Positions 62,479 to 64,000 of a DNA stretch of 64,000 nt are shown here, one piece after another (position 1 is the stretch's first letter; every line of letters starts with the position of its first letter). Source of the stretch: Eubacterium sp. An11 (GTDB lineage: Bacteria; Bacillota; Clostridia; Lachnospirales; Lachnospiraceae); the NCBI RefSeq assembly GCF_002161065.1, contig NZ_NFLV01000009.1:61940-125939 (forward strand). The letters are read 5' to 3'. Under the pieces are notes generated by a model. That model did not search any database. It was not told where the DNA came from and worked only from the letters and a program-made list of their open reading frames with translations. The position numbers were made by a program, and so were the translations under genes.

Positions 62479-63013
62479 TATTCTCCAAATATCCCACTAT
62501 ATAATGAAGAAACTCCAATGCGCTTCTATAAGAAAGTTTTTTCTTACCTACCTGGAGAATCCCCTGCCAGCTGCCATAGCGACGAAAACGCGTCTCCACA
62601 TATACTGATGAACCATGGCCGGTATCAAACTGACGAAATCGCTCAACGGCGTCTTCTTCATAGCTCCATCCATTATCATTTTCCAGGAGCGTACCCTTCC
62701 ACATCTCCGTATCATCCCACAGACGCATCTTCAGCTCACTCTGTGGATAGTCCAGTAAATCATAAATACGATTCATTTTCATCATCATATCGCCCAATCC
62801 GCAAAATGGAATGCCATAAGGAATATGCATATTAAAAATTTCGCCTTCCGGCTCATTCTTCGTTTGTTCCTTTGTCTGATAAAATTTGATCATAAGGACG
62901 GACGTACGCCAGGTACGATTGTAAACCCGGCACACAGGGCGCACTGACGAGCCTAATGTTTTTTTCTTGGACTCTTTTTCCAGAAATTCTTTTGTTGTCT
63001 GTTCTTCCATCAT
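62474..63013 (-). CDS. Uncharacterised 179-aa protein, paralogue of the inverton-controlled protein
   Basis: Shares with the 50073-50567 protein the segments NMHIPYGIPF, MMKMNRIYDLLDYPQSELKM, TLLENDNGWSYEE, ETRFRRYGSWQGIL and SYRSALEFLHYI. The basic N-terminus (KKKTLGSSVR) is also similar in character. It lies just downstream of a pilin-like surface gene, separated by a terminator. AGAAGG precedes the start. Unknown family; context suggests a role with surface structures. Confidence 0.75.
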   Translation of the reverse strand: MMEEQTTKEFLEKESKKKTLGSSVRPVCRVYNRTWRTSVLMIKFYQTKEQTKNEPEGEIFNMHIPYGIPFCGLGDMMMKMNRIYDLLDYPQSELKMRLWDDTEMWKGTLLENDNGWSYEEDAVERFRQFDTGHGSSVYVETRFRRYGSWQGILQVGKKKLSYRSALEFLHYIVGYLENK

Positions 63014-63042
63014 TTTTTTCCTTCTTACTTAAGATCAAGGTC

Positions 63043-63079
63043 AAAAAGCCAGCATCCGAATTTTCCGGCATACTGGCTT
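63043..63079 (-). terminator. Terminator of the pilin-like gene
   Basis: AAGCCAG (63046-63052) pairs with CTGGCTT (63073-63079), with inner CCG/CGG pairing; minus strand continues TTTTGACC. Confidence 0.7.
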
Positions 63080-63168
63080 CTCTTTTTTCATGTTCTGCAC
63101 TCCCTGTATGACACAGACTGTCTTTACAATCTATTGTCCTATATGGAAAATGCATCTTTTTCATTTCA

Positions 63169-63876
63169 CTATCCCCTTCGACGGTTTCGCCATTTCCGAT
63201 AGTTGTCGCCTCCAATGGCGACGAGTCCACTTCCTGCAACGATGAGCAGACTCATCCACAACACAGGATTATTGCTGTCACCTGTTTTTGCGGAGCTGGT
63301 GCCGGAGCTTTTCTTTGTAGTGCTCGTTCCGGACCCAGAATCATTATCTGATGATGAACCCGGGGCAGACGGCCGCTGTGTGGATGCGGCCGGCGCCGGG
63401 TCATATGTATTGGTAAAAGCGATGTCTCTCTTGTCACTTACCATCTGCGCATCCGTATGCGCTGCCACCACTGCTTCCAGTCCGCCATTTTCTGCGTTTG
63501 TCACGGAAACACGAACATAATAAACTGTACTGTCATAATGTCCTCTTGTATGGCTGCCCGCCTGCTGGGTCACTGTGTAACAGTATATGCCCGGTTTTGT
63601 ATAAGTTATTGCCGGAAATTCTGCTGTTCCGGCTCCTGTGATGGTCAATGTATGTTGCTCCGGCAGCGGGGCATCATCCAATGCCTGCAGCGTTAATGTG
63701 AAGCTTTCCGCCGGGGAAGGTACTTCTCCTGACAGTTCCACGCTGACTGGAATCGCCACATCCACAGCGAGTCCGGTACTCTTATCATCTGCTGCAAAAG
63801 CAGTGGTCGGAACCGCTGTCAGGCACAAGAGCGCAAACAGAAGCGCTGCCGTTATTTTTCTGATTTTCGTTTTCAT
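63169..63876 (-). CDS. Pilin-like (Spy0128/FctA-type) cell-wall-anchored surface protein
   Basis: A 235-aa exported protein. Signal peptide at residues 1-28 (ALLFALLCLTAVPTTAFA). The mature part has a pilin isopeptide-domain pattern (SFTLTLQAL, PGIYCYTVTQQAG, TVYYVRVSVTN, IAFTNTYDP). A Ser/Thr/Gly-rich spacer is followed by a sortase-type end: KTGD, then a hydrophobic helix and RKWRNRRRG. No sortase gene is in the window; the upstream region is cut by the window edge. Confidence 0.87.
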   Translation of the reverse strand: MKTKIRKITAALLFALLCLTAVPTTAFAADDKSTGLAVDVAIPVSVELSGEVPSPAESFTLTLQALDDAPLPEQHTLTITGAGTAEFPAITYTKPGIYCYTVTQQAGSHTRGHYDSTVYYVRVSVTNAENGGLEAVVAAHTDAQMVSDKRDIAFTNTYDPAPAASTQRPSAPGSSSDNDSGSGTSTTKKSSGTSSAKTGDSNNPVLWMSLLIVAGSGLVAIGGDNYRKWRNRRRG

Positions 63877-64000
63877 CCCCTCCTAGTATAATAATGGTGT
63901 AGTCAATAAGACTACTCGGTTAATAAGTTTCTATGATTAGATAACAGAAGAAGGTGTTCTTCCTTCATCAGATGTTATCCTAAAATAATTATCATGTCTG
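63877..64000. other. Upstream region of the pilin-like gene, cut by the window end
   Basis: Contains GTAGTC/GACTAC and GATAACA/TGTTATC inverted repeats and AT-rich stretches, so it could be a promoter or another switch region. Too little sequence remains to decide. Confidence 0.3.

Overview
The window looks like a chromosomal piece of a strictly anaerobic gut Clostridia, most likely Lachnospiraceae (inference from gene content, strong AGGAGG-type ribosome binding sites and moderate GC with AT-rich islands). Anaerobic hallmarks are a pyruvate formate-lyase, a class III ribonucleotide reductase with its activase, an [FeFe]-hydrogenase-like protein and a minimal SufBC pair.

Layout. 0-25 kb is mostly housekeeping: pflB (cut by the left edge), two tandem small-protein modules, the rpmG-secE-nusG-rplK-rplA operon, a DnaA-box cluster and paired NrdR boxes ahead of nrdD, a separately encoded glycyl-radical domain, nrdG, dut, comF, recD2, mreB, acpP, a Fur-family regulator with its own Fur-like box, tRNA-Thr, assorted membrane and regulatory genes, sufBC with a CsoR-type regulator, and a TetM-like GTPase fused to a Rae1/YacP-type NYN nuclease. 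25-39 kb carries tRNA-Ser, the hydrogenase, carbohydrate kinases (one behind an FMN riboswitch), two fold-back palindromes, a SorC-regulated gpsA-xylB pair, a uracil-DNA glycosylase, and a glycerate kinase/hydrolase/CdaR cluster.

40-52 kb is an accessory, defence-rich island. It contains MarR-MATE, a VbhA/Fic toxin-antitoxin pair, a complete type VI-D CRISPR-Cas locus (array of 10 repeats with its own leader promoter, cas2, cas1, cas13d), a 26-codon peptide gene just ahead of cas13d, a HicA/HicB pair arranged divergently with interlocking promoters, and an invertible promoter cassette bounded by 22-bp inverted repeats beside a tyrosine recombinase. In the sequenced orientation the promoter points away from the gene it probably controls (OFF).

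52-64 kb carries a TIM-barrel/Tm-1-like gene pair with a TIM-barrel-AraC fusion regulator, a MarR plus YczE-kinase fusion operon, a YgjP-type protease, an NCS2 purine permease, gene remnants, a second copy of the protein family controlled by the inverton, and a sortase-anchored pilin-like surface protein.

The strongest leads are the VI-D locus (Cas13d with an extra charged N-terminal arm, plus the peptide gene), the invertible switch, the GTPase-nuclease fusion, the split NrdD, and the FMN riboswitch ahead of a sugar kinase. All functional calls rest on reading motifs and layout; no database search was run.
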